Shown one piece after another: positions 17,996-31,173 of a stretch of 52,283 bases of DNA. Both the position numbers and the translations under genes were made by a program. Location of the stretch: positions 1-52,283 of the forward strand of contig JADJUV010000030.1 in NCBI GenBank assembly GCA_016716885.1. Direction: 5' to 3'. Source of the DNA: Candidatus Trichofilum aggregatum. GTDB taxonomy: Bacteria; Chloroflexota; Anaerolineae; Promineifilales; Promineifilaceae. Under the pieces are notes generated by a model. The model had not been told where the DNA came from. It made no database searches and saw only the letters and a list, made by a program, of their open reading frames with translations. Numbering within the stretch: position 1 is the stretch's first letter; each line of letters begins with the position of its first letter.

Positions 17996-18453
17996 TCTAC
18001 TTCTTCGACAGCAGTGCTCTCGTCAAACGCTACGTCACCGAGGTTGGCTCTGCCTGGGTCCAAAACCTGACCGCTCCCACGTCCGGCCATACGCTCATCG
18101 TCGCCCGCATCACCTGGGTCGAACTCCTCAGCGCCCTCTCCCGTTTGCTACGCATGCAAAATATCTCCTCCCAACATGTCACCACCGCTATTGGTGCGTT
18201 CCGCTTCGACTGGCGCACCCAATACCAGACCGTCGAACTCACCGAGCAGATCACTCAACGCGCCGGACAGCTAGTGCAAAATCACACCCTGCGCGCCTAC
18301 GATGCCGTTCAACTCGCTTCAGCCCTTGCCCTCTTTGCCCCTTTCACCCGCACCGCCCCCAACCCCTTCGTCTTCCTCTCCGCCGACAACCGTCTCCTCA
18401 CCATCGCCCAGGCTGAAGGCCTACCCACCGACAATCCCCTCCAACACCCCTAA
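17992..18453 (+). CDS. PIN-domain VapC-type toxin
   Basis: GTG 17992 begins a 153-residue PIN protein: MIYFFDSSALVKRYV supplies the first Asp, VARITWVELLSALSR the conserved Glu, LRAYDAVQLASALAL the third Asp and FVFLSADNRLLTIAQAEGL the fourth acidic site. All four active-site acids are present. The spelling DSSALVKRYVTE is typical of the VapC group that pairs with DUF104 or ribbon-helix-helix antitoxins. It is expected to cut tRNA or rRNA when the antitoxin is degraded. The start overlaps the antitoxin stop by 4 nt. Family A copy 3 begins 11 bp after its stop. Confidence 0.88.
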   Translation: MIYFFDSSALVKRYVTEVGSAWVQNLTAPTSGHTLIVARITWVELLSALSRLLRMQNISSQHVTTAIGAFRFDWRTQYQTVELTEQITQRAGQLVQNHTLRAYDAVQLASALALFAPFTRTAPNPFVFLSADNRLLTIAQAEGLPTDNPLQHP

Positions 18454-18463
18454 AAACTGTCTT

Positions 18464-18637
18464 GTCCTGAAATATGTTTACAGGTAACCCATAAGGTCGC
18501 AAACCGCCCCCCACCCCTTCCCCGCTTCAGCCCCATTCGCAAAATACCGCCGCCCCACCTCGACCTTCTGCCCGTTCCCAACTCCCCTTTGTGTCGCTGG
18601 CCTTCTAGCCCGCGATAATGGTACACGCGGCCGCGAC
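18464..18637. repeat. Intergenic repeat family A, copy 3
   Basis: It has the same order of blocks as copy 2: TCCTGAAATATGTTTACAGG at the left, CCCCTTCCCCGCTTCAGCCC, then CTTCTAGCCCGCGATAATGG and GCGGCCGCGAC at the right. The minus-strand open frame across it (18450-18677) is low-complexity Gly/Arg and is not considered coding. Confidence 0.75.
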
Positions 18638-19146
18638 TGCCCCTCGCTCTACCATCACAACGACAACCAGGCCCCAAACCCCATCCTATACGAAACCATA
18701 TTTACCCAGTAACCACGTCACAGCCCCCATCTCTCCCCTCACCCCTTACAGACGCCCGTAACCGCGTCGCGGCCGCAGATCCCACACCAGACGTTACCCG
18801 CGGCCGCGATCATCACCATACCCGTCGCTTCCATAGCAAAAACGCTCTCGAATTACACGAGGGCGTTTTCGTTTTCTAGCTTGTCACCCAGTGAGGGTTC
18901 CACGATCAGTCGATCCCGCGATCTATACTTTGTTCAGTCTATCACTCTTGCAACGTGCGATCCGTCGTTTCTAACTACTTGGTAGCACGTTGTAAATTCC
19001 CCACAGGATGCAAAGCTTATCCAGAGTAAGAGACATGAAAAACCTGTGACCTAAAGTCTACCATCTGATAGATACCATCAGTGGATAAGATGCTTGCCAT
19101 TCGATTTGGGACCAAACCGATTTATCCATCATTTCCAAGAGTACTA
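18638..19146. other. Intergenic region between the VapBC-like pair and the giant surface-protein gene
   Basis: It holds two GCGGCCGC sites (18769-18776, 18800-18807), family B copy 3 (18821-18924) and an imperfect inverted repeat, tgcaacgtgc (18949-18958) with gcacgttgta (18985-18994, 9 of 10 pairs). No gene is supported. The hairpin of family B could end transcription from either side. Confidence 0.55.
18821..18924. repeat. Intergenic repeat family B, copy 3 (short), with terminator-like hairpin
   Basis: It runs from CCCGTCGCTTCCATAGCAAA to CCCGCGATCTA and aligns with the right 100 bp of copies at 34.5 and 38.6 kb. It contains the stem AAAACGCTCTCG/CGAGGGCGTTTTC around a 7-nt loop. Compared with copy 1, an A:T pair is replaced by C:G on both sides, a compensatory change. 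Confidence 0.7.
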
Positions 19147-22100
19147 TCATAACTGGCCGTTGGGCCAGTATCGCCTTTGAGAACCAACCACTACCAAAGC
19201 TAAAAGTGCAAACAACATGATCAACAGTAAAAACATCATCGGGGTAGATATCGGCACAACCCCAATATGAACTAGCGTAATCGCCGTGGGCGTATTCTCC
19301 ACTACCGTCACCTGGACTGTATCCATCAAGCTGTTACCTAACGTATCTGTCATTGTCACAGTAACCGTGTAGATGCCCGGAACGAGTGGGACCCAATTGG
19401 CACTCCATACCGTATCGGTGATACCCACCCCTGGCGTAATCGTGACCACCATCACATCCACAACCTCTACCGCAATCGTCGTAATGCCATCCAGATCATA
19501 GGCCCCACCTGTGACACTGACAGGAATTGTATTTGTGATAGTTGCACCATACGTGGGTGTTAAGATAACCACATTGGACCCATTTGTTGTTGCAGTTGGT
19601 ATTACTGTTGCGCTGATACAATGCCCCACCGTATCACAAGTTGTCAATTGCCGACTTGTTTCATGGCCAGGCACACGGCAAGTAGCGGTCACCTGATAAG
19701 GCAAGCCCTCATGAGGCAATGTCACATCATTGTAAGTCAGGCTCACCAAAGAGCCTGGGTCGCAAGGCTGAACAAACCTGCTTTCATCCAGCAAAAAGTC
19801 ACTGAAGGTGAAGGTGTATTCCGTTTCCGCCGCTGTACCACCCCCAATTTGCTGACCACTGGCCACAATCACCGGATCAACCGTATCAATCAACCCACGC
19901 CAGGCGATATGTTCATCCTTTGAATTGCCAAAATTATCGGCACTACGCAAAAAGATGTTGTAGAAGCCTTCCGTCGCGGCTGGTAAATCATAGCTCCATT
20001 GAGCATCATTTACTGTTGCCGGTTGCCAACCGGGTGGATTCAAAGATGGGCCTTGGGCAAAACCATTGCTACTAAAGTCAAAGGTTTCGACAGCCAGTTG
20101 AACAGTTTGAATACCTGAGGCGTCAGGTTGTGCCAATGCCGACACCTCAAGTTGATTAAGGACTCGCCGATAAATGACCACTTCATCTATGTCACCACGG
20201 AATGGGTTACTAATAAGGTCTTTATGGATGCCCAACAACAAGCCGCCATTGGCCGCTTCGGGCGTGACACTAGCCGTGCCATCCCAAAGGCCATCCAGGT
20301 AAAAGTTGAGGGTCGTGCCATCAAAGGTGAGGGCGGCATGATGCCAGTTGTCTGGCGTGACGACCGTATTGGCCAGGGAGTCAACCCCGCCCAGGTAAGA
20401 AGCAAGATGGTTACTGCTACTCAAATAAAACAAACTGCGCCCGACACCCGTGCCATCGGCTTGTTGCACCAAGATACGTTGTCCACTGCCACTGCTATCG
20501 GCCTTGAACCAGAGGGCGATGCTGAAGGTATTGGTAATAGGGTTCAAGACATTGGGCATCGTAAGGGCATCATTCACGCCATCAAAGTGAGCACCCTGGC
20601 CGTAAAACCCAGTTGTGATGATGGGACAGTTGGTACACGTGCTGTGATTTTCTTCTGGAGTGGAATCATGGAAGATGGTTGCGCCTGATGGTTCTTCAAA
20701 ATGGATCTGTATCGCTTCGCCACCCCAATTCGCCTGGTCACTGACCGCGCCCTTGAGGGTAACGGTGGTAGAAATAATATCGCTGTCTACGTCCCAAGAG
20801 TTGAGGCTGGCTTGTGATGGTTGTTCGTCATACTGAATTGTGCCAATCACCACCGTGGTCTGATTACTCACCTGATCTTCTAAGCTAAGAGAGATGGTGT
20901 AGACACCTTGCGGCCGCGCTCCCTCCATCCGGTAATCAATGTTCCAGGTCGAGCCGTTCACCGTTGCCAATTGAGATTCTTCACCTAAGAGGCCACCGGT
21001 TTCGTCAATTAATGTAACCAAGACGGAGTTTGTGACCACCCCACTACCGGCAATGGCTGGCGTAGTGGTTAGGTTGGGATCGTTGACTATGCCGGATAGG
21101 GTCATCGTCCAACTGAGGCCGCTGTCATTTTGGGCGGTGGGTGTCCCCCATTGCCCGGTGTAATTACCAGAAGCGGTGGGTGAGGTGTCGTCTACATAGA
21201 AGATATACACGGGGCTGATGGTCTGGTTGCCGACGGCATCTACGGCGCGGAATTGCATCTCGTATTTGCCTTCACCGCCCAAGGTGCTGGTGTCAAAGAA
21301 AGGACACCAGGCCGCACCCTCTATGCCATTGTCCTGGCAAGCGGGCGCACCCACCCAACGGAAAGCTGTGTCACCAGGGGCTTTGAGGCCAAAGTCTAAC
21401 AAGGTGACATAGGAGGTGGCATCGGTGGTGGCCACGGCAAGCTGGGTGTAGCCGTTGGCTCGGTAGAGCGTATCGGAAAGGAGTTCGACGGTGGGAGCAT
21501 CGGTGTCTACGGTGAGATAGGTGGTGGCACGGTCACGATACCAGCGTAGTTCGCGCAGGTAGAGGCTGTTGATTTCGGCCGTGGAAAGGGAACGACCATA
21601 AAGGGCCAGTTCATCAATGGTGCCTTTGAACGGTGGGTTGGCTAGATCACCCGACCCCCAACGGATGGCGCCAATCATCATCACATCGTCCAGATTGACT
21701 GTGGCAGGCTGAGTACCGCTGACTGTGCCAATATTCACGCCATTGAGATAGAAAGTGGCATCGTTGTTGATGTCAAAGACCACGGCCACATGTTGCCAGA
21801 CGTTATTTTTGAGGACGTTGGATATGTAATAACTTTTGACGCCCAACGTGGTAAAACCCAAATCATGATCGTGGGCCAGGAAGCCATAGCCGTTGGTGCT
21901 GTTTTCGATGCTGGTGGTGAGGAAGTATTGCCAGCCAGCCAGGTCTTCGGGGTAGATCCAGCCCATGATGGTGAAGTTGTTGGTGAGGGCGGCCACTTGA
22001 CTGGAACCGGGGATTTCAATCGCCCCAGACCCGTCAAACAAAGCCCCATTGCCAATGCGGCCTCTGGTTCCCGGTGCGGGGTTGGGCTGGTAGGTGAGGG

Positions 22101-25100
22101 CACTATCTACCGTCCAGTTGAGGGTGATGGAATCACTGCCGCTGGTGAAGGTCTGGTTGGTCGTGCCGGGGGTGGTCGCGTTAAGAACGGCCGTTCCCAA
22201 TAGGGTAGTGGTGTCACTCATGGTCACACCCACACTGAGCGTCTGTTGTTCGCACAACACAGCTCTGATTTCAGGAGTTAACACAGCTCCATCGGATAGG
22301 TCTGTTTCAGACTCCAGCCATTCACCATCCAGAGCGACAAAGACAGTACTCGGATTGATGGCCAGACTGTTGATGGTCAAACTGTTCAAATCTAGCCCAG
22401 TGCAGGTTTCCACCTCCGGTTGGCCGAGATATTGGTTGACAGAGTTGTCGGTAAAGACGGTTGCTTCGCCCCCTTCATCAAATTCAAAGCGCAGAAGCGG
22501 GGCTGAGTTATGGTACAGAGCCAACACATCCGCGGCCGCCAGGGTGGTTTTGTAGGTACGGAGATCATCCAGATACCCGTGCAAGAAATCTTGCCCTTCG
22601 TGGTTTACGCCGACATGAATCCACTCCGGGCGATCAATGTAATCGTTGGTGCCGTTGGTGATTTCCACACCATTGATATAGATGCGGGAAACATCACCAC
22701 CATCCACGGTAATGGCTAAATGGAACCACTCGTTGCGCGGCGAAGTATAAGGGGTGATGCGGACGGTTGTTCCGTTATCGGTACGGAACTGGTTCATATC
22801 CACTTCAAAACCACTGGCGCTATCGCTAATATCCAAAATCGTTCCTTGTTTGGCGTTGACCCAGACAGCGATAGAGTGAACATCTGGCCCCCAACTGTAA
22901 TAACCGCCAGCCGACACATCTATCACCAGGTAATCATCCAGGCCATCAAAGTAGGCGGCGCGGTCTACCTGGCCGCGCAAACCGGCGGTGGGGCAGGTAC
23001 TGCCACTACAGGTGGCTTCGACATCAGGATCGACGCTGTTGGGATTGGGGTAGCTGATGAGGTTGTCGAAGATAGCTGTGCCCGGTGTGTCTTCAAAGGG
23101 GACAAAGACACTAAGATTGGCGGCGTTGTTGTCAATAACGGGGTAATCGAGGGTATTGACAAGAGCCGCTTCCACTTCTTGGTCGAATTGGTGGATGCTG
23201 GTAACAGCATAGGGACTGACAAGGGCCGCACCGCTTACTTCTTGGGTGGTGAGAGGGGTGGCCGTGAACGGTTCAAAGAGGTTGGGGACATCAATGATGG
23301 GCCAGGTGCTGTTCATGAGGAGTTGTATGGCGGCGGGGGTTGCGGCCGCGGGCAGAACAATCAGTTCATCCAGGGTTCCCGCAAAATAGCGGGTTGGGCC
23401 GAACTTATGGCGACCTAGCCACACTGAGCCATCACTGGCTTCAATGGTGCGGACTGATTGGGCTTCCAAAACCCCATCCAGATAGAGGCGCAGAGTGACA
23501 CCGTCGTAGGTGACGGCGGCATGATGCCAGGTGTTGAGGGCAACGGCCGTTACGCTGTTAAGGATGCTGTTGCCCAAATAGGAATTCAGTGTGCCATTCG
23601 TATTCAAGCCGAGCCAGGTGCGACCAGTCGCGCCCGTGCCATCCGTTTGCTGGAGAATAATGGGTTGATTGCTAAAACTAGTGGCCTTGAACCAAACGGC
23701 CGCTGAGAAGTGGCCCGCACTGGGGTCAATAATCGGGCCTAGATCGAGATAGGTTTGCACCCCATCGAAGGCAACGCCTTGATCAAATTTGCCAGCAGTA
23801 ACCGCAGGACAGATAAACAGATCGCTACAGGTAGCTGAACGCACATCATTGGCAAGGTTATCATAGCCCAGATTAACCAGCGGCGGATCAAAGGAGAGTT
23901 TGGAGATGTGCAAACTAAGTTCATCGAGCAAACCATGGAAAGGAGCCGTGCCCGCGAGGTTGTTGCCGATACGGCCGTTGCCCACCCGTGCTGTAGAGAC
24001 ACAGGCCGCCCCCGGATTGGTACACACATCAGCCACGACCGCATCAAGAACACCATTCACCTTTAACTGAATCTGATAACGCCACGTGCCACTGAAAAAG
24101 CGCACATAAATCACTTCAATTTTGTTCCAGGCGTTAAGGGGAACGACCGTATTGTAGGTTTTACTGCCCGCCCCATAATTCACCGTTAACTTGCCATTTT
24201 CATCCATAAACAGATCAAAGGTGAAGGTTGTGCCACTACCCACTGCTTGAGTGTCATACAGATAAGCGATGTTACCGGCCGAAGGATAGCTCGTCGGTTT
24301 GGCATAGAGAGTGACGGTTGTCTCGGCGGCGGTGAAATTGCCGGGTTGGGTTAGATAATCATCCACGCCATCAAAAGTGACCGCCCGGCCGATGAATCCC
24401 GCGCCATTGGCGGTTAAGATGGGACAGGTCGGGGGGCTACAGGTAGCATGATTGGAACCACTTTGGCTATCGTAGAAGATAGTGCCGTCGTAAGTAATGA
24501 GTTCGTTGAAGTGGTAGAGGATCATCGGTTCGCCCTGGCTGGTGTAATTGCCATTACGAATATCGGTGATAGCCGTCGTGTTGCGGCGATGGTAATAGAC
24601 CAATTCGTCTACTTTACCGTCAAAGTGCTGGCTACCGTCAAGGCTATTGCCTAAATGACCGTAACCTATCTTGAAATGAGTAAAGGGGTTGCCACCAACC
24701 AGCCAGATATTGGTGCTGGTGTTCAGCGTGCCGTTGATATAGAGAGAATAGTAACTCGCATAAGATACATGGGTCCAACCTGTGCCAAAGGTATAGTTGC
24801 TGACCCGTGGGCTGTATGGGTCGCCGACGATGTCCATAACAATCTTGCCACTGCTGTTCAAGTAAATATCTACCGCGCCGGTTTCCGTGCTGACTGTATC
24901 CAGAATCATCGCCTTTTGGCCGGATGCGGGTAGCGTGTCGGCCTTCAGCCAGAAGGAGAGATTAAAGGAACCATTGTTTTCAGCCACATCAAACGTGGGC
25001 AGAACAAGGGTGTCATCTGTGGTGGCAAAGTCAACCGCGTTGCCGATCTGCCCATTGATCCCGGCGGTGGGGCAGGTGCCATTGTCGAGGCAGAAGGTGG

Positions 25101-28100
25101 TGTTTTCTTCCCCTTCGCTATTGATAAAGTAAGCCAAGCGCTGATCCGGCTCAAAGCTGAAAGCGGCGGTTGGTTGGGCAACTTCTGGCTCTTGATAACT
25201 GGTGTTGGCGACTAAGAAACCGCTCACGGGGACGCTGGAACTGTTGGTGACAGTGGCCTGGTAGGTGAGGTCGTTGCCGGGGGCGAGGATGTTGTCGTTG
25301 GGGTTGTAACGGCCGTTCATCAGGGTTGCTATCTCGGTGGGGGTCAACGCTTTGTCTAAGAAAGCCACTTCATCCAAACGCCCTTTGAAATAATTGCTGA
25401 CATAACCCACATTGTAGCCAGTGGTAGCCACTGGTTTTTTGCCCGCAATAGTCGTTGTGTTGTACACCTCTACGCCATTGACATAGACTTGGTAGGTTGT
25501 GCCATCAAAGGTAGTCGCTACATGTTGCCACGTGTTGAGGGTTAAGACATTGCCCGTGGTGAAGGAGTTCCAAGTTGTACCATCGCCAAAACCAGCATGT
25601 ATTTGTGTTTGTTGGGTCACATACACACTAGGCGCACGATTTTGAGCGTTGGTAGCTTGCTGACCCATGAGGCCATGAAACCCATTGTCATTAGCTACGG
25701 GGTAGACCCAAGCGGCGGTTGTGAAGGTTTGCACATCCAGAGCCATGTCAGTGTGGAGGTAATCGTTGCCATCAAAGGAGAGGGCATAGGCGTAACGGCC
25801 GTTGGTCGCGGCCGCGGGACAACTGCTCGTACTGCGATCACAACTACCCAAGTTTCCCGATCCGGAGCTATCAAAAAACGCCTCAGACCCTATCGGCTCT
25901 TCCATACGATACAGCAAACGCAAATCAGTGTCTTCCGTCACGGCCAGATTGTCAAATTGAACGAGATTGAGGATGGCCGAGCGATCAGAGGCGACTTGGG
26001 GATGGAAACCAAAAACAAACTCTTCCCGGTCATTGAGCGTATCCCCATCGGCGTCAGGCTGATTGGGGTTAGACCAAACCCGCGTCAGTTTAGAGACGCC
26101 ATAATTTTTATACACAACCAGCCAGCCCTGTTTCACTTCCACATAATCATTTAAGTCATCGCCATCACTGTCGGCATTAAAAGGATTGGTGTAATACGTA
26201 ATCTCTTCAGCATCGTTGAGGCCATCAAAATCCGCATCCGCACTGTTAGGATTCAGGCCATGAATAATTTCATAGTAATCCGAGAGCGTGTCTCCATCGG
26301 TATCAAAATTGCTGTCGCCAGGATCGTTACCATCTGAAGAAAGTAAGCCATCATTATCCCCATCTACCTGCGCTGGTAGACTATCATCCCAGTTCATAGC
26401 CACAAAATCATTTAAGGTTTGCGGCAAGACATCATAGATGAGTTCTTCGCCTAAATTGATGTGGTTAGAACCATCTATTTTGTACCAACGACAATCCGTG
26501 TTATAGCCAGCAAACTTCCAACAGCCGCGATATGGCAAAATATAAGATTCGGTCACATACAATTCGCCATCCATAGATTGATCAATGCCAGTGCCAATGT
26601 TGCTTAAGGGAACGTTCAGACTCACGATTTGGGTGGTTCGGGCTTGGTTTTCATAACTATTAACCATTCCTCCCACTGGTGAAGGCATTGTGCCTATCAG
26701 CAAATCAGGCAAATTCACCCATTCACCGACCATTTCGCCTTGGCTTAGCCCGCCTTCTTGGTCAATGGGGTCATCTTGCAAGAAGTAGCGGAATACCGTT
26801 TTGTCCTCAAGGGTGGAGAAAGAAAAGCCATCATCGTACTGGACCGTATTTGTGACTGTGACAGAGTAGAGGAAGCTATTGTTGATGGTAAAGCCAAGCT
26901 CGGCATCCGCCAAGGTAAAGCCAGTGATATCCAGTCCCAACCGTTCGGCATCATCCATATTTTTGACGAGGATATCTACACCATAGAGCGTTTTGGCAAT
27001 GGCTTCTGTGAGTAATTGCGTTGGCCCAGGTTCATCTAAAATAGCAAATATGGCATCAATGAAAACGAGGATAAGGACAATGATGCCGAGGCCAATGAGA
27101 TCGAGAATGAGATAGATAAACAGGACAATGGTGCCAGCAATGCTCATGGACAAGGTGAAACCAAGGGCAGTACCACTGATGCCCTGGGCTAATATGAGAA
27201 TACCTGTTACGGCCCAACTAATAATTGTGCCAATAACAAAACCAATAACACCAACCCCCTGGAACGTTCGGCCCACAACGAGAGCAAAAAGGATCCCCCC
27301 GGCATTAAAGGCTGCTACCATAGCCACTGCCGCCAGGGCAATAAAATATGTCACCACAATAAGGGTGACAACCGCCAGGATAACGACTCCCTTACGTATA
27401 AGTGATTCATTACCCGTGATCATGCCAACAGCAAGTACAGCGATGCCGATGATAGCGATGACAATGATCATCATAGCAAAGCTATTGCCACCCCCACGAT
27501 TGAGATTGGTAAATTGTGGGCTTTCATTCGCCCCAGCTAACATCTTTTTGAAGAAGGCAAATTGATCACCCTCAGCCGCCGGGGAAATCCACTTGGTAAG
27601 GTAAAATAAAGAATATTCTTGGGCAATCGTGGCTACACCCCACTCCGCATTGGGCGGAACAACATCTTCATAGTTGGCCTCAGGGAAGCCCTGTGAGGTA
27701 TGGGCAAGCGGGGTGGTATCTACCTGAACGACACTTTTCGCACCTTGCAACAGGGTAGAATAATACATTTGTGCCCAAAGCAATTTGCCTTCGGCCTGAT
27801 CGGCCGCTTCCTGGCTGTTGTCTTCTGGCTGGAAGAATGGCTGTAGAGAAAGCTGTTGCTGGAGATAGTCCAGATACGCTTCTGGCTCATAATTTTGCCA
27901 GGTTCCGTTGTTGTACTGATAGGTAGACCAACTGAGGCTGGCGAAGGTTTGTTGGGGAACCAATAAGGGTGATAGGTCAAGGTTTAGCCCACTGCTCATA
28001 TCCCCACTTGCCGCATCCAAATTCATGATGCGGCTGTGTTGTTCCTGGGCAATCAAGATAGTGGGCGAAGTCTGATTGGCGTGTGCCGTAAACACGGTAT

Positions 28101-30842
28101 CCAAAATAGAATGGGTTTCTGTCATCATGATATGAGCCATGAACCCTTGATGGGGATAGGCAAAGGTATCTAGTTCAGTGTAATCCAGTTGCCAGTCTGA
28201 CAGGTTAGTGGCTAAGTTGGCAAGGGTAACATCACGCTGACCGTTGCTCACACACTCGCCATTGTTGTAACTGTCACAATCCCGTCCCCGAAAAAAGGTG
28301 TTGCCTAAATTCCAACTGGCTCCCCATAGTTGGTCGTCGGTTGCCAGGTTTGTATCAGTGGCTGGGTTTTCGTACATCAAACCGACGTCAAGGCCATACT
28401 CCTGGCTGACGTTGAGACCCGTTAGTTGCCAGGTTTCATGGTAGGTGTGGATGACGGAGATGACATCTTCACGGGCGCAGGTTACTTCATTGGCATTGGG
28501 GTGAATACACCTATCGGTCAGCATTTGTACCAGCCAGATAACGCGGAAGCTATGGGCGGCACCCCAATCGGACTGGCTTGGTTGGTAGATGAGGCGGGTG
28601 GTATAGCCTAAGGGTGTCCCTTCGTCGTTGGTAACTGGATAGAGGGGCACATAGGCGACCAGGTCACCCGTGGTGGAGTTCACGTCATCTATAGACATGC
28701 CAAAGGGCTGGGTGACGGATTGTTCGAGCCAATCTTCGACGGGTATGCCCAGGGTGCGGCTCGTGCCGTAGTAGGTGCTATTGACGGGTAAATTGGCGTA
28801 GTGACCGTCGGTATAGGGCATGGTTACTTCGAGCATGGGCACAAGGCGGATGTCACCGTTGGCGGCGTTGGCGGCATCACTGCGGTAATCGGGGTTGGCG
28901 GTGTCGGCCCAGGTGGTATTCAGGTGGCGCTGAATCTGACCACTATTATCGTGCGGCCAATCGAGGACGTGGTTGTAATATTGCAGATGTTCTTCGGTTT
29001 GGGGGCGCAGTTGGATGTCGAGCAAAACGGGGTGGTCTACTTCGAGATTATCTAAGGTGAGTAGAAAGGGATTGTTGCGGCCGTAAAAATCTGGGCTGGC
29101 GTTCAAGGGTGACAGGTCTTCGCTGTCGGGGATTTGATCACCATCGTTGTCGGGGTCTACAAAATCGGGGATACCGTTGCCATTCGTGTCGCCGCAAGCT
29201 GTGGTTAAATCTAATGCACCGGCCAGGAAAAGGTTGCATTCGCTGTTATCGGGCTGGCCGTCACCGTTGGTGTCGTTGCTGTTGGGGTTGAGGTACCAGG
29301 TACGGCCGTTATACACAAACCCTTCCACTTCCAACGTATCGGTGATGCTGTCGCCATCGCTGTCTACTGAGGTGGGAAAGGTATTGAGGTAGTTGACTTC
29401 GGCATCATCGCTGAGGCCGTCACCGTCACTGTCGGTGGGGTCGGCTACGCCATCGCAATAGGCCGAGTTGTTATATTCGGGTGTGGCTAAAGCATAAGCG
29501 CAGGTTCCCCAGTACGCTTCGGTTTCGTCGAACAAGCCGTCGTTATCGCTGTCTTCGCCAGAGGCCAGGAGGTTGACCTGGTTTTGTTGGGCGAGTGGGT
29601 TGAGTAGTTGTGATTGGGGTTGGATATTGGCGTTGATGTGGTTTTTAACGACCGTGAACGGGTTCTGATTGGGGTCCCAGCTATCGTTGTGTTCTTGGAC
29701 GGCCGTTTGTGTATCCTGCCGTTGGGTGGCTTCCTCTTGTTGTGTTTGGTGAGATTGTTGGTTAGCCGTCACCCGTTCCGCAAAAGCGTGGGCATATTGC
29801 CCTTGCAGTATGGGGGAAAGAGCATAGCAACGATGAGAAAGAGAACCACGACGGCATGAAAGCGGCGATCCTGCCAGTAGCGCAGGCTGATTGCGCCTAG
29901 CAGGCAGATAAAGAGGGAGGCATAGAGGAAGGGAAGTTGGGTTTGTATGGCCCTCTGGGCTTGGGGCAGATGATAAGTTAGCCAACTTACGGGATCGCTG
30001 ATGAAGGGTGTGGTGGCTTGTGTTAATTGGGCTAAGTCAAAGCGGGAGTAATCGGTGGTGATAACGGCTGTGGCCCGTTCCCCCTCTTTTGGCTGATCGG
30101 GCACATCCATGGTCAAACGCAAATGAGCGGGTAAACCCGCCTCATTCAACCAGATTTCGCCCTCACCCGTCATGCGTTGGTAGATTTCGGGCGTTTTTAG
30201 CTCCATACCGGCTGGTATAGGGCCGTACTTTTCTTCATATCGATCCGTTTGGCTGATGAGATAATTGCCCAACGAGGCGCCATTCAACGTGAATGTATAG
30301 CGAGTGTAAGTCAACGTCACACCGTCAAATTCACGGTTTTCCGTGCCCGCAACTTGCACATCAGTAGCTCCAGCTAAAAAGCCTAACGGATCCCCACCTG
30401 GAGCAAAAGCATCGGCCACATCATCTATTTTCTGCCAATCGTCTTGCCCACGACGGCCGTATGTCTGCCCATTTTCTACTTTTACGGAAAAGCCGCTTTG
30501 TGGATTGAAACTGCCATCGTTCCATAAAGTCATCATCATCGTTTCGGCGGGTATGTCCATCTGCCCTTCCACGGCCAGATGGTTCTGGCTAGGGGGACGA
30601 CCTGCATTTTGTACGGCAGGTGCGGGATAGATGGTTTGATCTACCAACGAACGGTAGTGATAGCGGCCGCTTTGTTGAGCCATTTCCCACGCTTGTTGCA
30701 CCGTAACTGCTGGATCAGGAGCGGCATTGGTCGGGGATGATGGCAGGCCAAGAATCAAAATCAACAGGACGAGGATGGCGATAAAAAAACCGTAATGAAG
30801 CTGAAAGCGTGACAGTGATCGCATTGAGTGACGATGAGACAT
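19147..30842 (-). CDS. Giant secreted surface protein: N-terminal domain, thrombospondin-3 repeats, membrane cluster, seven LamG domains, C-terminal anchor
   Basis: ATG 30842 follows AAGGA. After a frameshift near 29815, repaired as FPPILQGQYAHAFAERV, one frame runs unbroken to 19147, giving about 3,900 residues. The N-terminus has a signal helix, an LppX-like beta region of about 300 residues and two helices. Calcium-binding thrombospondin-3 motifs (DSDNDGLFD, DSDGDGLSD) lie at 29560-29110 and again at 26380-26010. Five or six membrane helices lie at 27500-27040. Seven LamG/concanavalin-like domains, each with a FDGxxDYL-like start and a GxLDEL-like end, lie near 25.8-25.3, 25.1-24.5, 24.4-23.9, 23.8-23.3, 23.0-22.5, 22.1-21.5 and 20.6-20.1 kb. 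Ig-like segments follow. A final helix (TPMMFLLLIMLFALLALVVVG) ends in SQRRYWPNGQL. It is likely a cell-surface adhesin; the inner membrane cluster is unusual. Confidence 0.85.
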
Positions 30843-31173
30843 GGTTTTGTTTCCTTAAATTACCGCATGCACAGGTTGTTGCATGACAGTAGGGTAAGGG
30901 AAACAGCCATGTTTGCATCCTATCCACTCGCATAGTCTGGCCTACCTGGCAGGATAGTCCTGGGAGAAATGCATAGTACGGTGGTACCGAACGAGCGGGG
31001 TTTACAAATTATTCCTGGCGCAATGTTAAAGCACAGGGGGGAGAGGGGGGGAAATGTTGGATTATGTTCTGCGATAAACTATGTAAGGGGTTCGCTAAAG
31101 ATTAAGTTGGGTGGCACGGTCAGGAGACCGGCCACAGCAAACTCCAAAGTTGTTTACGAGCGAACCCACGGAG
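30843..31173. promoter_or_regulatory. Upstream region of the giant surface-protein gene
   Basis: This 330-bp gap separates the kinase-regulator stop from the giant-gene start, both on the minus strand. It has an AAGGA ribosome site next to 30842 and no supported ORF. It is the natural place for a promoter controlled by the adjacent LuxR-type regulator, but I could not pick a clear -35/-10 pair or an operator. Confidence 0.4.

Noticed and set aside
15745..18677. Gly/Arg-rich minus-strand frames across the three family A repeats
   Set aside because: Frames change between copies while the DNA stays similar, so conservation is at DNA or RNA level and not protein level.
27128..27565. Plus-strand open frame of 145 codons rich in Thr/Ile/Met
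   Set aside because: It is the antisense of the membrane-helix cluster in the giant protein. Its composition is a mirror of hydrophobic codons, and it has no ribosome site or family motif.
29110..29560. Tandem GAT/GAC-rich repeats read as a possible CRISPR or satellite
   Set aside because: They encode thrombospondin-3 calcium-binding motifs with a protein period and no constant spacer pattern.
29769..29985. Start of the giant protein at 29985 (MANLSSAPSPEGH)
   Set aside because: The first ~57 codons of that frame are low-complexity shadow of the upstream frame. Helix and linker continuity shows the true start at 30842 with a frameshift near 29815.
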